From positions 1 to 33,325 of the forward strand of contig JAVCCM010000106.1 in the NCBI GenBank assembly GCA_030765455.1: 33,325 bases of DNA, in the 5' to 3' direction. The notes under the pieces are model-generated. The model was not told the origin of the DNA. It was given only the letters and a program-made list of their open reading frames with translations, and searched no databases. How positions within the stretch are numbered: the stretch's first letter is position 1; each line of letters opens with the position of its first letter. The translations under genes were made by a program, and so were the position numbers. Below, piece after piece: positions 26,001-33,325 of this stretch. Source of the DNA: Candidatus Electryonea clarkiae (lineage in GTDB: Bacteria > Electryoneota > Electryoneia > Electryoneales > Electryoneaceae).

Positions 26001-26394
26001 AGACGCACGTGAATACAGCCAGCTCGCAGATCATGATGTAGAAGAAAAATATAATGTCACTCCGAGAAACTTTGAACGACAGGTACGTCTTCTTCGAAAC
26101 AGGAACCTGAGTGTATATCCTATAAGGGAAATCGGTGATTACCTTGATGCTTACAAAGCCACAACACTTGAATTTTCAGAACATCAGGACAGTTATGTAC
26201 TGACATTGAGAATCGACAATGAAAATAATGAGGATTATCCACCCCTGACAGTGAAACTGACAACACCCTGGGAATGGATTTCTATCGAGGGTTCTGAACA
26301 CGATGGTGTTTATCATAACCGTACAGGATATATTAATTTTGATGCTGATCCAGGCAGCGAGATTATCATTCAAAGACTATCGCAAGAGGGATAG
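23035..26394 (+). CDS. Membrane-anchored GH-like / CBM9-like / NodB deacetylase fusion
   Basis: Start chosen at TTG 23035 (1119 residues): GGAGGG lies 6-7 bases upstream, TTGA overlaps the preceding stop, and MKGKFLVITLLLVILAWTVS forms an N-terminal anchor; the longer frame from 23002 lacks support. Residues about 103-480 resemble a clan GH-A TIM barrel: KGFNLGAALPG, GREWEP (Glu236/Glu238, candidate acid/base), IAEFGVPSS (Glu393, candidate nucleophile), FAWIDEWFK. About 487-720 is CBM9/DOMON-like (IVIDGNLEDWKD). About 795-1050 is a polysaccharide deacetylase: SFDDGS (Asp806-807), SHGHEHRSM (His872, His876), AYPYSS (911-916), LQYHHL (His984/985). PgaB also joins a deacetylase to a hydrolase but in the opposite order. 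Likely periplasmic, deacetylating and cutting the nascent polymer. Confidence 0.83.
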   Translation: MKGKFLVITLLLVILAWTVSLMLKFMDRPVFQAMRNIAEEIVSPNKASAKQTIPNLTINEWKSLAAGSRYFTRVVSDQIQIRTTRRKQDLSLDEISWESMFMKGFNLGAALPGCFPSEFKATKDQYYEWLEQMGDLGANVVRVYTILPPEFYEAMKRYNFNNSNQPVYLVQGVWAYVLEEGSYGDSSYIEDFHSEIRDVINVIHGNAVINARPGHAHGVYNADVSQHTTSIILGREWEPNTVSDMKWQFPERNSYQGVFFSVPDGQPMECWIAETLDYAAKYETSAYKFQHALSFVNWLPLDPMYHDSEWIEWDEVREYDNDLETIDPGKIHDSPLFKAGYFASYHAYPYYPDFVYNDPKYRQAECSHGRCTYYGYLQDLVQAHPGMPVVIAEFGVPSSRSASHFEPGGMNQGGHSEEEQGRINAHLISDINESGAAGAILFAWIDEWFKHNWLLMDFELPEERNKLWHNLEDPEQNFGVLAMESKNIVIDGNLEDWKDTDKIAADPDGDIEAGIGDLTSLWATSDASCVYLRVDFDNAITGTDWKDHAIWIGIDTHQKDKGDMYFPGKSFSVPNGLEFVVEIAGPGKSRILVDDPYDIYTDYFKHEVPGYTSVSNSNGIYHEQRLLTNRMRETLYGELFPEVYLTRSNLLWATANPEMPEHNSLADIFQSEDGKHIELRIPWALLNVTDPSSRSVLDNHQDTDELDIAVTPGFMFYLLAVKSPYDNPQLVDAMPDDFERGIKFSWDKWEVPEYTSRLKEGASLVADAFRAITVSTNPAEEFSSEPQAELSQWQDGKEEGVSISFDDGSSYQYRYGKKLLEKYGMYGTFFIVTGWAGHSPLITGEAEGLITRRLSIPEIRELHRAGHEIGSHGHEHRSMNDMVTEHWIKSTFAESQTLISEWTGEQAVTVAYPYSSLTSAGVEILTDLGFRYGRISGNQSNNPSDLVKTKLYSHVIIDDQNPDPWSYVNTLDENRGKWTILQYHHLFPKDAREYSQLADHDVEEKYNVTPRNFERQVRLLRNRNLSVYPIREIGDYLDAYKATTLEFSEHQDSYVLTLRIDNENNEDYPPLTVKLTTPWEWISIEGSEHDGVYHNRTGYINFDADPGSEIIIQRLSQEG

Positions 26395-26401
26395 GATTAT
26401 T

Positions 26402-28273
26402 ATGAGAAGTACACTATTTCAGTTTAATCGATGTGCCATTACTTGTCTTCTGTTATTATGTCTAATGCTATACTCCGGTTGTTCATCGCCATCCATTGAA
26501 AATGGCATTAAGAATAAACTACCCGCTCGCAATCCGGATAAAGTCTTGCCAAAAGCAGCTATTCTCGCTACAAGTGATGGTGATGGATTGGGGACTTTCA
26601 GTGACGGCGTGGTACTTGCATACGAAGCGTTGAACCGTGCAGGAATTACTACTTGTATATGTGATCGCACTATCCTCAGTAATAAATCAAGACTCGATCA
26701 ATACAACATCCTGATTGCTTCCACTCTTTTTGGGTATCATGATGCCGACCAACGTTTCTCGCTGACATTTATAGATGATGATCAACTGGATTTACTCAGT
26801 AATTGGATACATGAGGGAGGTGTACTTGTCGCTGGAGAAAATTTTGGCAGGAATACCCGCAGCGGGCATGACCGTCTTGTAGATACACCAGAGCTGAATT
26901 CAGAGTACTGGATACTTGGTAATGCAGTTGGAGTACCATTGATAGAGAAAAATCTTGATGGTTATAGCCTTCACATGAATTCCGAGGCAACCAACCCCAA
27001 AATATGGAAAGAAAAAGAGAAGTATTCTTTTGATAAGCCTGAGTGGATTCTTGTCCCTGCAGTTGATGTTAATACTACCGGTGTAAGGGTTCTTGGAGAA
27101 TGGCGGGAAATCGACAAAAAAATCCCGGCGGTATGGGAAAACTCCTATGGTTCGGGACGGATGCTCTATTTCACAACCTTTAGACTTCTGCATCCAAGTC
27201 TGGACGGTGGTCTATCAACTCCGGATGAAATAGAAAATTTTTACAAATATCTTGCTGATATTTCTTCCGGGACAGCGAAAGAATCGTTAAATCCCAGGAT
27301 TTCTGTTTCACCCTGGTTTGAAAACCACCCTGCTGCACTGGCGGTTACACTGAACTGTACCGGGGAGGAAGAAAACCTTGAGCGAACGATACGGTCATTG
27401 CTTGAGGATGCTCCCTCAATTACGATTTTTTCAAATCAACCTGAAATTCTTTCCCAACGACTTCCGGAAGATTTGTTGAATAATATTGAAATAGCCTCAC
27501 TGAGTAAGTCAAACGAAAAACTGGACCGGATTGATACTCAGCTTGCCAAGGAAACGATTCATTGGCTGCCAGCCGGTGATACTTCAATAAAGGGTTTTCG
27601 CTTTCCAAGATTATCAAGATCGCATCAGATTTTACAGTACATCAATCAATCAGGTTATACTTATGACAGCAGCCTTCCGGTAAACCATCAGGATTATTAC
27701 GGAGGTAGCATTTATCCGGTAAATCTTATGCTCTCTGAGCAAGATGGCAGTTGGTCGTTAAATCTAATGGAATTGGGACCGATATATCGTGACGACTGGT
27801 CATTCTACGGCGATGTGTCCGGTTATAAAATTCAAGAAGCCGCCATGTACCGTAAGTTTTTATTAGATTCATGGAATGAAATATTCCTTCCACAAGGTGG
27901 GCTTATGGTCCAGATTGGGGATCCGGAGTTTGAAGGTGAGTCCGAGGTTACCCTGGAACCGGTTAAAACGCTGATCGAAAAAGCTGTTTCTGATAATGCC
28001 TGGATTACTGACCTGTCAACAGTCGCAAATTTCTGGAAGATGAAAGAAAATGCGAACGTTTCGATATGGCAGACTGATAACAAGGTGCAAATATTAGTAT
28101 CAGCCGGTGATCAGAACCTCGAAGGGCTGACTTTGACCGTAACATTTTCAGAAGAATGGTCAAGCGACAAATCCGAAACAGCTATAAATGGATTAATCCG
28201 GAAAGAATCGGATTTCAATGTAAACCTGATCAGCAAGTCAGGAAATCAATCATTCTACTCGCTAAACTACTAA
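26402..28273 (+). CDS. Lipoprotein with GATase-like and degenerate deacetylase-like domains
   Basis: Start chosen at ATG 26402 (623 residues): GGATAGGA lies upstream and a lipoprotein signal follows (CLLLLCLMLYSGC, Cys27); the frame from 26303 overlaps the previous gene without support. Residues about 45-290 look like a class-I glutamine-amidotransferase-like or ThuA-like Rossmann domain (YNILIASTLFG, LLSNWIHEGGVLVAGENFGR, SYGSGRMLYFTTF). About 300-560 follows the polysaccharide deacetylase fold (HPAALAVTLNCTG, SITIFSNQPEIL, GFRFPRLSRSH, GYTYDSSLPVN), but the catalytic Asp-Asp is replaced by NCTGEEE and no HxxxH is visible. I infer a non-catalytic deacetylase homologue, perhaps a polymer-binding or regulatory partner of the active enzyme seven bases upstream. 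Last gene of the unit; a hairpin begins two bases after its stop. Confidence 0.72.
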   Translation: MRSTLFQFNRCAITCLLLLCLMLYSGCSSPSIENGIKNKLPARNPDKVLPKAAILATSDGDGLGTFSDGVVLAYEALNRAGITTCICDRTILSNKSRLDQYNILIASTLFGYHDADQRFSLTFIDDDQLDLLSNWIHEGGVLVAGENFGRNTRSGHDRLVDTPELNSEYWILGNAVGVPLIEKNLDGYSLHMNSEATNPKIWKEKEKYSFDKPEWILVPAVDVNTTGVRVLGEWREIDKKIPAVWENSYGSGRMLYFTTFRLLHPSLDGGLSTPDEIENFYKYLADISSGTAKESLNPRISVSPWFENHPAALAVTLNCTGEEENLERTIRSLLEDAPSITIFSNQPEILSQRLPEDLLNNIEIASLSKSNEKLDRIDTQLAKETIHWLPAGDTSIKGFRFPRLSRSHQILQYINQSGYTYDSSLPVNHQDYYGGSIYPVNLMLSEQDGSWSLNLMELGPIYRDDWSFYGDVSGYKIQEAAMYRKFLLDSWNEIFLPQGGLMVQIGDPEFEGESEVTLEPVKTLIEKAVSDNAWITDLSTVANFWKMKENANVSIWQTDNKVQILVSAGDQNLEGLTLTVTFSEEWSSDKSETAINGLIRKESDFNVNLISKSGNQSFYSLNY

Positions 28274-28274
28274 A

Positions 28275-28335
28275 CCGGAATATTCCGCCATTGCCATCAG
28301 TCAGCCGACTGATCACAATGACAGAAATATTCCGG
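28275..28335. terminator. Long hairpin between convergent genes, probable bidirectional terminator
   Basis: CCGGAATATT (28275-28284) pairs perfectly with AATATTCCGG (28326-28335); inside, CATTG pairs with CAATG and ATCAGTC with GACTGAT around an AGCC loop. The inner core AGTCAGCCGACTGATC (28299-28314) is identical to the one at 11857-11872. It starts two bases after the stop of the last exopolysaccharide gene and faces the 3' end of the convergent gene at 28411. There is no strong T-run, so factor-independent termination is plausible rather than certain; it may also protect the mRNA end. Confidence 0.65.
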
Positions 28336-28410
28336 TAATTAATATACATATGCAGACGGGTTCCCACGAAATTTTCTCGCGCAAAGCCGCTCAGACGAAA
28401 AGAATCAAAT

Positions 28411-31400
28411 TTATTTCAACATAACAATCTTCTGAGTCTTCACGAAACTCCCTGCTTCCATGTTAATGAAATATATTCCTGAAGAAACTGGAATGTTATG
28501 TTGACTTGTTCCATCCCATGTTACATGGTGGTATCCGGCATCCATCCTTTTATTAATCAAGGTTTCCACATTCTGCCCCAGGATATTAAAGATCGAAATC
28601 TTTACTTTTGAATCTGCTGGAAGCGTAAAGGGAACTGTAGTTGTTGGATTAAATGGATTGGGATACGCTACTCCCAGGTTAAACTCAGTGGGAATTTGCT
28701 GATTCTCTCCATTGGAATTATTATTAAGAATATTTGCCATCTCTTTCTTAATATTCTTAATATTTGAATTGACAAGAGCAATAGTTGCCTCTTCAATACC
28801 TGCTGATTGAGGACCACGTTGAAGTCTGTTGTTCATGTGTGCAATGGATCTTAGTCGTATAGCTTCTTGTATCTCAAGCTCTGCAATGAGTGAATCCATT
28901 TCATTATCTAAACCTTCAGCAAGCTCTTCAAAATAATCAATAGATTCATCATACTCTCCATCTTTTAGCCAGATTGTTCCCAGATGGAAATCTTTGAATC
29001 TCTCAAAATCTGAATCCACCTCTCGATGGTAAATTTCATTTAAATCATAAATCCTGTCTTGAGGTCGTTCTCGTTGTAAGCGTGCAACACTGCTGAGCCC
29101 GTGGATTGCAGGTGCGTAGTTATTTTCTGCCAATTCTGTAAAGATTGCTGAAGCCCTCTCAATATCATCTTCTGTGGCATTTGTATCTATTAAGGCATAA
29201 GCTCTTATAAGTGCACTGGCTTCAGGGCTCAGTCCATCTTCCATAATATTCCAGTAGTCATCGCCATCATGATAGGGATTTTCCAGGATTGGACTCACTG
29301 TAATAGTGGCACTACTTGCATTATAAATATTTTCTTTAACCTGTTGCACAGTTGTCAAAGTTTTCCACCAATTTCCAGTAATATCAAGTGTCCCACCATT
29401 TGCAAGACAAAAAAGCTTTGGATCGTCAATACCACCATCATCCCAATCATAGAACATATCATAATAGCCAGAGGGAAAATCAAAATCACAACCCGCGCCA
29501 ATTATCACTTGCCATTTTGCCCCCCCCTGTGGATCAATTTTCAGAGTATTGTTTGCGATTAGATTCCTTCGATTATTTGTGGGAGAAGCAATTTCCTGTG
29601 AATTGTTTATGAAAACAATTGCCTGTTGGGCGTTTTCATATAAATCAATATGATTTAATTCTTGAACATCCGTATTATCAAGCCAAATTGCAGACGCAAA
29701 AGTTTCATCATCGTCCAATCCACAATAGCGAATAACTGTTGGGTATGGGAAGTTTGGAGAGTTATCCTCACCGTTTATATACAACTCCAGATTATTAGAT
29801 TTAATGGCATGGATACCTATATTTTGGAAGGTAGAGGCAATCACATAACCTCTATATATGTTGCTGAATTCAACACCTATCTCATCTATATTTTCAAATG
29901 TTGTTGCTTTCATAGCATACCAACTGTGTCCGGCAGAGGGATGGGAACCGAAGAATCCTTTTCTACTATGATGAATATACCCATATTCGATTATGAATCT
30001 ATAAGCATTCCAGGCATAGGCAGCATTTTCGCAATAAGCTATTTCAGTGTGAGTAAGCGTGACTGTTTCTTCATCGTCGCCAGTTCCCTCGACACGAACA
30101 CCCATGGAACCGTTTCTGATTATTGCATAATTAATATCAATCTCACCATAGTCATCGCAGGGATAAATACCTCCCCACAAATCATCGGTACCGTCTTCAA
30201 TATGATCAAATATGACTTCTGAGCCGTCTGTTCCATTCACAACTAATTCAGCCCCATCTTCAATGAATAAAGTTTGTTCGGTTCCGAATTCAATGGTACT
30301 TCCTGCACTGATTGTCAATTCAGCGTCAGCTGTAACAGTTAAACCATCTTCAAAAATGAAGTGTCCATCAAAATCTACCTCGTTCGCATTATTAATCGTT
30401 ACAGGATTAGTGTATCTCGCGAATCCCGTAATATCCTGGGTTATCACTGTTTGTTGATTTTCATTTTCTGGCTCGAGTTTTAGCAAAATTGCTTGTCCGG
30501 GGTCAAGATATACTTGAATAGTTGCTTCTCCCTCCGCTTCGTCTGGTTCCCAAATGAAATTATCTGTATAAGCGTATGTTACTCCCTGGGGAGACCATAC
30601 TGTGGAGATTACCGGCTCTTCAGTTAATCCTCCAAAACGGAGACGAAACCATTCAAAAGTTTCATCTATTACATATCCATTTTCCCACTGATTACTCTGT
30701 GTGTTTACAAGCAGATAATATTCTGCATCATCAATCCCCGGTTTATCGAAAAGTCCAACAACAATATCACTGTACCAATCCTCATTTGTTACACCTCCGC
30801 CTCGTGATGGCCCGACAAAAGTGTCCACGTCATCCAGAATCTGCCAAAGGTGGAATCTTTCACCTATCTCCAGTCCGTCATGCCGTTCACTGTCTGCAAC
30901 AGCAGTAGAAACCAGACTACTATGGATGTATGATGGTCTATTTGGATCCGTAAAGCTATCATCAACTCCATCCGCCAGCCACCACCAGCGTAGTTCTCGC
31001 ATAATTGGCAAAAGTTCAGTGAGATGTCCGTAAAGAGAAGATATTGCATCATACGGCTCATCAAAATCCAAGGGCTCGTTATCTGCTATTGCATCAGGAA
31101 CACCACCTTCACCGAATAGAGGGCGGTAATTTCCCGGAGTTGGATTGGAAATGTCCCACGATATTAAGCCGTGATAGAATTCATCTTTACTGTTGTATCT
31201 ATATTCTCCTATTCCTTTTGCACCGGCAGCAAGACCCACATAAGCTTGCATTCCATACTCCGGCTCCGTAGGTCTTCTTTTCCCAAGTTCAAGAACCATG
31301 TCCTGACCATCTGCCACAGTTCTTCGTCGAGCTTGTATAATCCACCACCACTCGGGATCAGGTCCCGCGAAATCCTCATTGAAATGCTCATTTTCACTAT

Positions 31401-32286
31401 TTAATTGTGAATCAGTGTATTTTTCCATTTTATGAGATAGATCTCTTAAATGTCGATTTTGGTTGATCCACAGAATCCTGTGATATATTGAACCAAAATA
31501 GGAATCATCAATTTCCTGTTGACTGGGATCTTCCTCGGTAGTGAACTTCAGATTATAATCGAAGTGCTCAAAAATATTCCAACCCGGGGCTTCTATTCCA
31601 AGAAATAAATCACGCGCAAAATCACGGTCAACCTGGGGAGTTCCTGAACTGTTATATATATCGTGAAAATTATGGTTAATGATTATCGGTCGTATCTGAT
31701 CTCGTTCTCTTATTTTTGCAATCGCATGAGAAACAAGAGCTTCATACCTGCTATTGATAGTCGAGCTTCCAAAATCACTAAATCCCTCGTCTAAGAGATC
31801 GTAACCGAGAAATCCTTCATCAAGCATATGATAGTTTTGCAAATCCTCAATAATTTCATCTAATAAATCTTCAGCATCTTGATAGTTTTGCAACTGTGCA
31901 TATCTTGAGAGTACCTTGTGGAAATCAAAGTTGAATGTGTCGTCGCCAACAATAGTAGTTGGATAGGCAACGCTATTGTCATCAGGATGAACCTGATCAG
32001 CGAAGATGCCGACTGATAAATCACCACCATAATCCGTAATGTGTTTTGTGTTGTTTGCTATATTTCCACTCATATATGTTGCATTTGTATTATTCATTTT
32101 TACATATTCACTGACAATCAAATCATTTTGATATGCAGGTGTCCATTCGTCCGGACCCCAAATTACCCAAAGACCCAAGGGCGAATCAAGTGGTCTTGAT
32201 AATGCTAAACCATTCAAAACAGATAGAATGACGAACAGGATGATCAATCTTTCAGTTAAACTAATGCGGGAAAAATGCCTTTCCAT
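28411..32286 (-). CDS. T9SS-exported TIM-barrel / beta-helix / TPR-like protein
   Basis: 1291 residues; ATG 32286 has AAGGAG 8 bases upstream and a signal peptide (RLIILFVILSVLNGLALS). Residues about 35-460 look like a glycoside-hydrolase-type TIM barrel (SPLGLWVIWGPDEWTPAYQN, LDEGFLGYDLLDEGF, RPIIINHNFHDI, MQAYVGLAAGAKGIGEYRY), with a beta-sandwich to about 610. About 615-990 is a right-handed beta-helix (VTADAELTISAGSTIEFG, AELVVNGTDGSEVIFDHI). About 1030-1200 is helical with TPR-like spacing (ASAIFTELAENNYAPAIHGL, GEYDESIDYFEELAEG). It ends in a type IX sorting domain with tail KTQKIVMLK. A surface enzyme acting on a polysaccharide is plausible, but the hydrolase family and catalytic residues are not identified. 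A C8 tract on the plus strand (29520-29527) lies in the helix part. Confidence 0.8.
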   Translation of the reverse strand: MERHFSRISLTERLIILFVILSVLNGLALSRPLDSPLGLWVIWGPDEWTPAYQNDLIVSEYVKMNNTNATYMSGNIANNTKHITDYGGDLSVGIFADQVHPDDNSVAYPTTIVGDDTFNFDFHKVLSRYAQLQNYQDAEDLLDEIIEDLQNYHMLDEGFLGYDLLDEGFSDFGSSTINSRYEALVSHAIAKIRERDQIRPIIINHNFHDIYNSSGTPQVDRDFARDLFLGIEAPGWNIFEHFDYNLKFTTEEDPSQQEIDDSYFGSIYHRILWINQNRHLRDLSHKMEKYTDSQLNSENEHFNEDFAGPDPEWWWIIQARRRTVADGQDMVLELGKRRPTEPEYGMQAYVGLAAGAKGIGEYRYNSKDEFYHGLISWDISNPTPGNYRPLFGEGGVPDAIADNEPLDFDEPYDAISSLYGHLTELLPIMRELRWWWLADGVDDSFTDPNRPSYIHSSLVSTAVADSERHDGLEIGERFHLWQILDDVDTFVGPSRGGGVTNEDWYSDIVVGLFDKPGIDDAEYYLLVNTQSNQWENGYVIDETFEWFRLRFGGLTEEPVISTVWSPQGVTYAYTDNFIWEPDEAEGEATIQVYLDPGQAILLKLEPENENQQTVITQDITGFARYTNPVTINNANEVDFDGHFIFEDGLTVTADAELTISAGSTIEFGTEQTLFIEDGAELVVNGTDGSEVIFDHIEDGTDDLWGGIYPCDDYGEIDINYAIIRNGSMGVRVEGTGDDEETVTLTHTEIAYCENAAYAWNAYRFIIEYGYIHHSRKGFFGSHPSAGHSWYAMKATTFENIDEIGVEFSNIYRGYVIASTFQNIGIHAIKSNNLELYINGEDNSPNFPYPTVIRYCGLDDDETFASAIWLDNTDVQELNHIDLYENAQQAIVFINNSQEIASPTNNRRNLIANNTLKIDPQGGAKWQVIIGAGCDFDFPSGYYDMFYDWDDGGIDDPKLFCLANGGTLDITGNWWKTLTTVQQVKENIYNASSATITVSPILENPYHDGDDYWNIMEDGLSPEASALIRAYALIDTNATEDDIERASAIFTELAENNYAPAIHGLSSVARLQRERPQDRIYDLNEIYHREVDSDFERFKDFHLGTIWLKDGEYDESIDYFEELAEGLDNEMDSLIAELEIQEAIRLRSIAHMNNRLQRGPQSAGIEEATIALVNSNIKNIKKEMANILNNNSNGENQQIPTEFNLGVAYPNPFNPTTTVPFTLPADSKVKISIFNILGQNVETLINKRMDAGYHHVTWDGTSQHNIPVSSGIYFINMEAGSFVKTQKIVMLK

Positions 32287-32338
32287 GATGCTACTCCTTT
32301 TTTGTTTTAGCGGGGATGCTTAATGACAAAAAACGATA

Positions 32339-33325
32339 CTATCTTAAAAAAACTATTTTTCTGCTTTCTGATATCCAGCCTCTTTGAATTAGTCGCATAA
32401 AATATACACCGGATGATAAATGTTCGTCTGCTTTCCATGTGGTACTATTTTGTCCTGTCGAAGCATTATGTTTGAAACGCGCAACCTTTTGACCGTTTAA
32501 ATTACAAATAATAAACGAGACTAAACCCGGACGCTTTGCAGTAAATTGTATTTTTATGTTTTTATTAAACGGATTTGGATAGGCTCCGGTGATGGAAAGC
32601 TCAGATGGATTTGCCGGAGTTTTTTCTCCTGTCACGCCGTCTGCTCCCGAAATATTTCCGTCAGGCGTTAATTTGAATAAGCGTAACTCAGCGGTCCCGG
32701 TATAAATATCACACCATCGTGAACCAAATATTACTTCGTCCTCTATAGATAAAGTAGCTCTAATTTTGTTAACTGCGTAGAATTCATCAGGGTCCGGACC
32801 TGGAATCAGAACAGTATCTGGTGCCCAGAGATCGTCTCCCTGAGAATTAATCATATATGCGCGGATATCTATTTCGCTAGGTCCAGGAAATCCATGAGCT
32901 CGTCTTTTCCATGCATGAAAGGCATATATATTAGTCGAATCTATGGTTGCAAGACACATTGGAGGCGGGCCACTGCTGCTTGGAAAGTCACCACCAAGTT
33001 GAATGGAATAATTCTCGAAATAATTATCTCCGTTAGGCTGCAACCTGATCAAATGGGAGCCTCTGTTTTGGACACCGGCTATGACTATAGCTACACTTGT
33101 GTCCGCCATCAGAATCGGTCTTGATATATAAGCGCTGGATAATATTCGTTGCGTTTGTCCTAATCGTCCTCGAATGCTCCATGGCCAGCTTCCATCAGCA
33201 TTAACTCGTTGAAGGTAGCATTTTGCGCCGCCGAACATAGAGGCAAGGTAAAAACCTCCGCTCGAGATCGGAAGAAGGTAAAGTTTCCTGCTGAAACCTC
33301 CCTCAGATTCAATTGCAATTCTTGA
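32339..33325 (-). CDS. T9SS-exported protein, C-terminal part only (runs off window)
   Basis: The frame is open from the stop at 32339 to the window edge at 33325 (about 328 residues visible); an internal ATG at 33238 is not a likely start because coding sequence continues upstream without a stop (for example LYLLPISSGGFYLASMFGG). The visible part has beta-rich repeats of the form LIRLQPNGDNYFE and LFKLTPDGN, typical of propeller-like surface proteins, and ends in a type IX sorting domain (YPNPFNKNIKIQF, SSGVYFMRL, KIVFLR). This tag is divergent from those at the left end of the window. The gene lies 52 bases upstream of the 1291-residue gene and may share its transcript. No function can be assigned. 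Confidence 0.8.
   Translation of the reverse strand, partial: SRIAIESEGGFSRKLYLLPISSGGFYLASMFGGAKCYLQRVNADGSWPWSIRGRLGQTQRILSSAYISRPILMADTSVAIVIAGVQNRGSHLIRLQPNGDNYFENYSIQLGGDFPSSSGPPPMCLATIDSTNIYAFHAWKRRAHGFPGPSEIDIRAYMINSQGDDLWAPDTVLIPGPDPDEFYAVNKIRATLSIEDEVIFGSRWCDIYTGTAELRLFKLTPDGNISGADGVTGEKTPANPSELSITGAYPNPFNKNIKIQFTAKRPGLVSFIICNLNGQKVARFKHNASTGQNSTTWKADEHLSSGVYFMRLIQRGWISESRKIVFLR

Noticed and set aside
29662..30222. 186-codon plus-strand open frame
   Set aside because: It lies wholly inside the 1291-residue minus-strand gene, has no ribosome site or domain, and is a shadow frame.

Overview
The window looks like a chromosomal segment of an AT-rich (around 40% GC by eye) Gram-negative bacterium of the FCB group or a related candidate phylum. 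Eight proteins end in the type IX secretion (Por) C-terminal sorting domain, with a YPNPFN motif, an SxGxYF motif and a basic K-x-V-x-L-[RKH] tail. There are also outer-membrane barrels and Cys-lipoproteins. No genus can be assigned, and no rRNA, tRNA or CRISPR array was seen.

Region 1 (1-11678, minus strand) is a five-gene run of T9SS-exported repeat proteins, read from 11678 down to 502: a beta-helix protein, an FG-GAP/VCBS-like protein with 14 calcium-binding loops, two LVIVD-type propeller proteins with 14 repeats each, and a 7-repeat propeller protein. Their 3' ends share nearly identical DNA for the sorting domain. A sixth gene once followed, but only its first codons remain (505-459). 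It runs into an IS21-family remnant (458-1) in which istA is fused in frame to istB by an internal deletion.

Region 2 (11679-13449) holds a divergent intergenic region, a DHH-family phosphoesterase of the exopolyphosphatase-like group, and a second intergenic region. The two intergenic regions share a two-box element. A 31-codon possible barrel-protein remnant lies directly after the DHH gene.

Region 3 (13450-28273, plus strand) is a tightly packed eight-gene unit that I read as a synthase-dependent exopolysaccharide production and export locus. It encodes two tandem alginate-export-family porins, a CotH-kinase/beta-helix fusion with a T9SS tag, a processive family-2 glycosyltransferase, an Ig-like lipoprotein, a TPR plus outer-membrane barrel protein, a membrane-anchored glycoside-hydrolase-like/CBM9-like/NodB deacetylase fusion, and a lipoprotein with a degenerate deacetylase domain. 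The glycosyltransferase would polymerise and extrude the chain. The deacetylase/hydrolase protein would trim or deacetylate it in the periplasm, helped by the lipoproteins, and one or more of the three barrels would let it out. The parts resemble the PNAG (Pga) and alginate systems, but the combination and domain order differ. This is the best candidate for an undescribed system here. A long hairpin at 28275-28335 ends the unit.

Region 4 (28339-33325, minus strand) holds a 1291-residue TIM-barrel/beta-helix/TPR-like T9SS protein and the C-terminal part of another T9SS protein that runs off the window. No T9SS machinery genes lie in the window.
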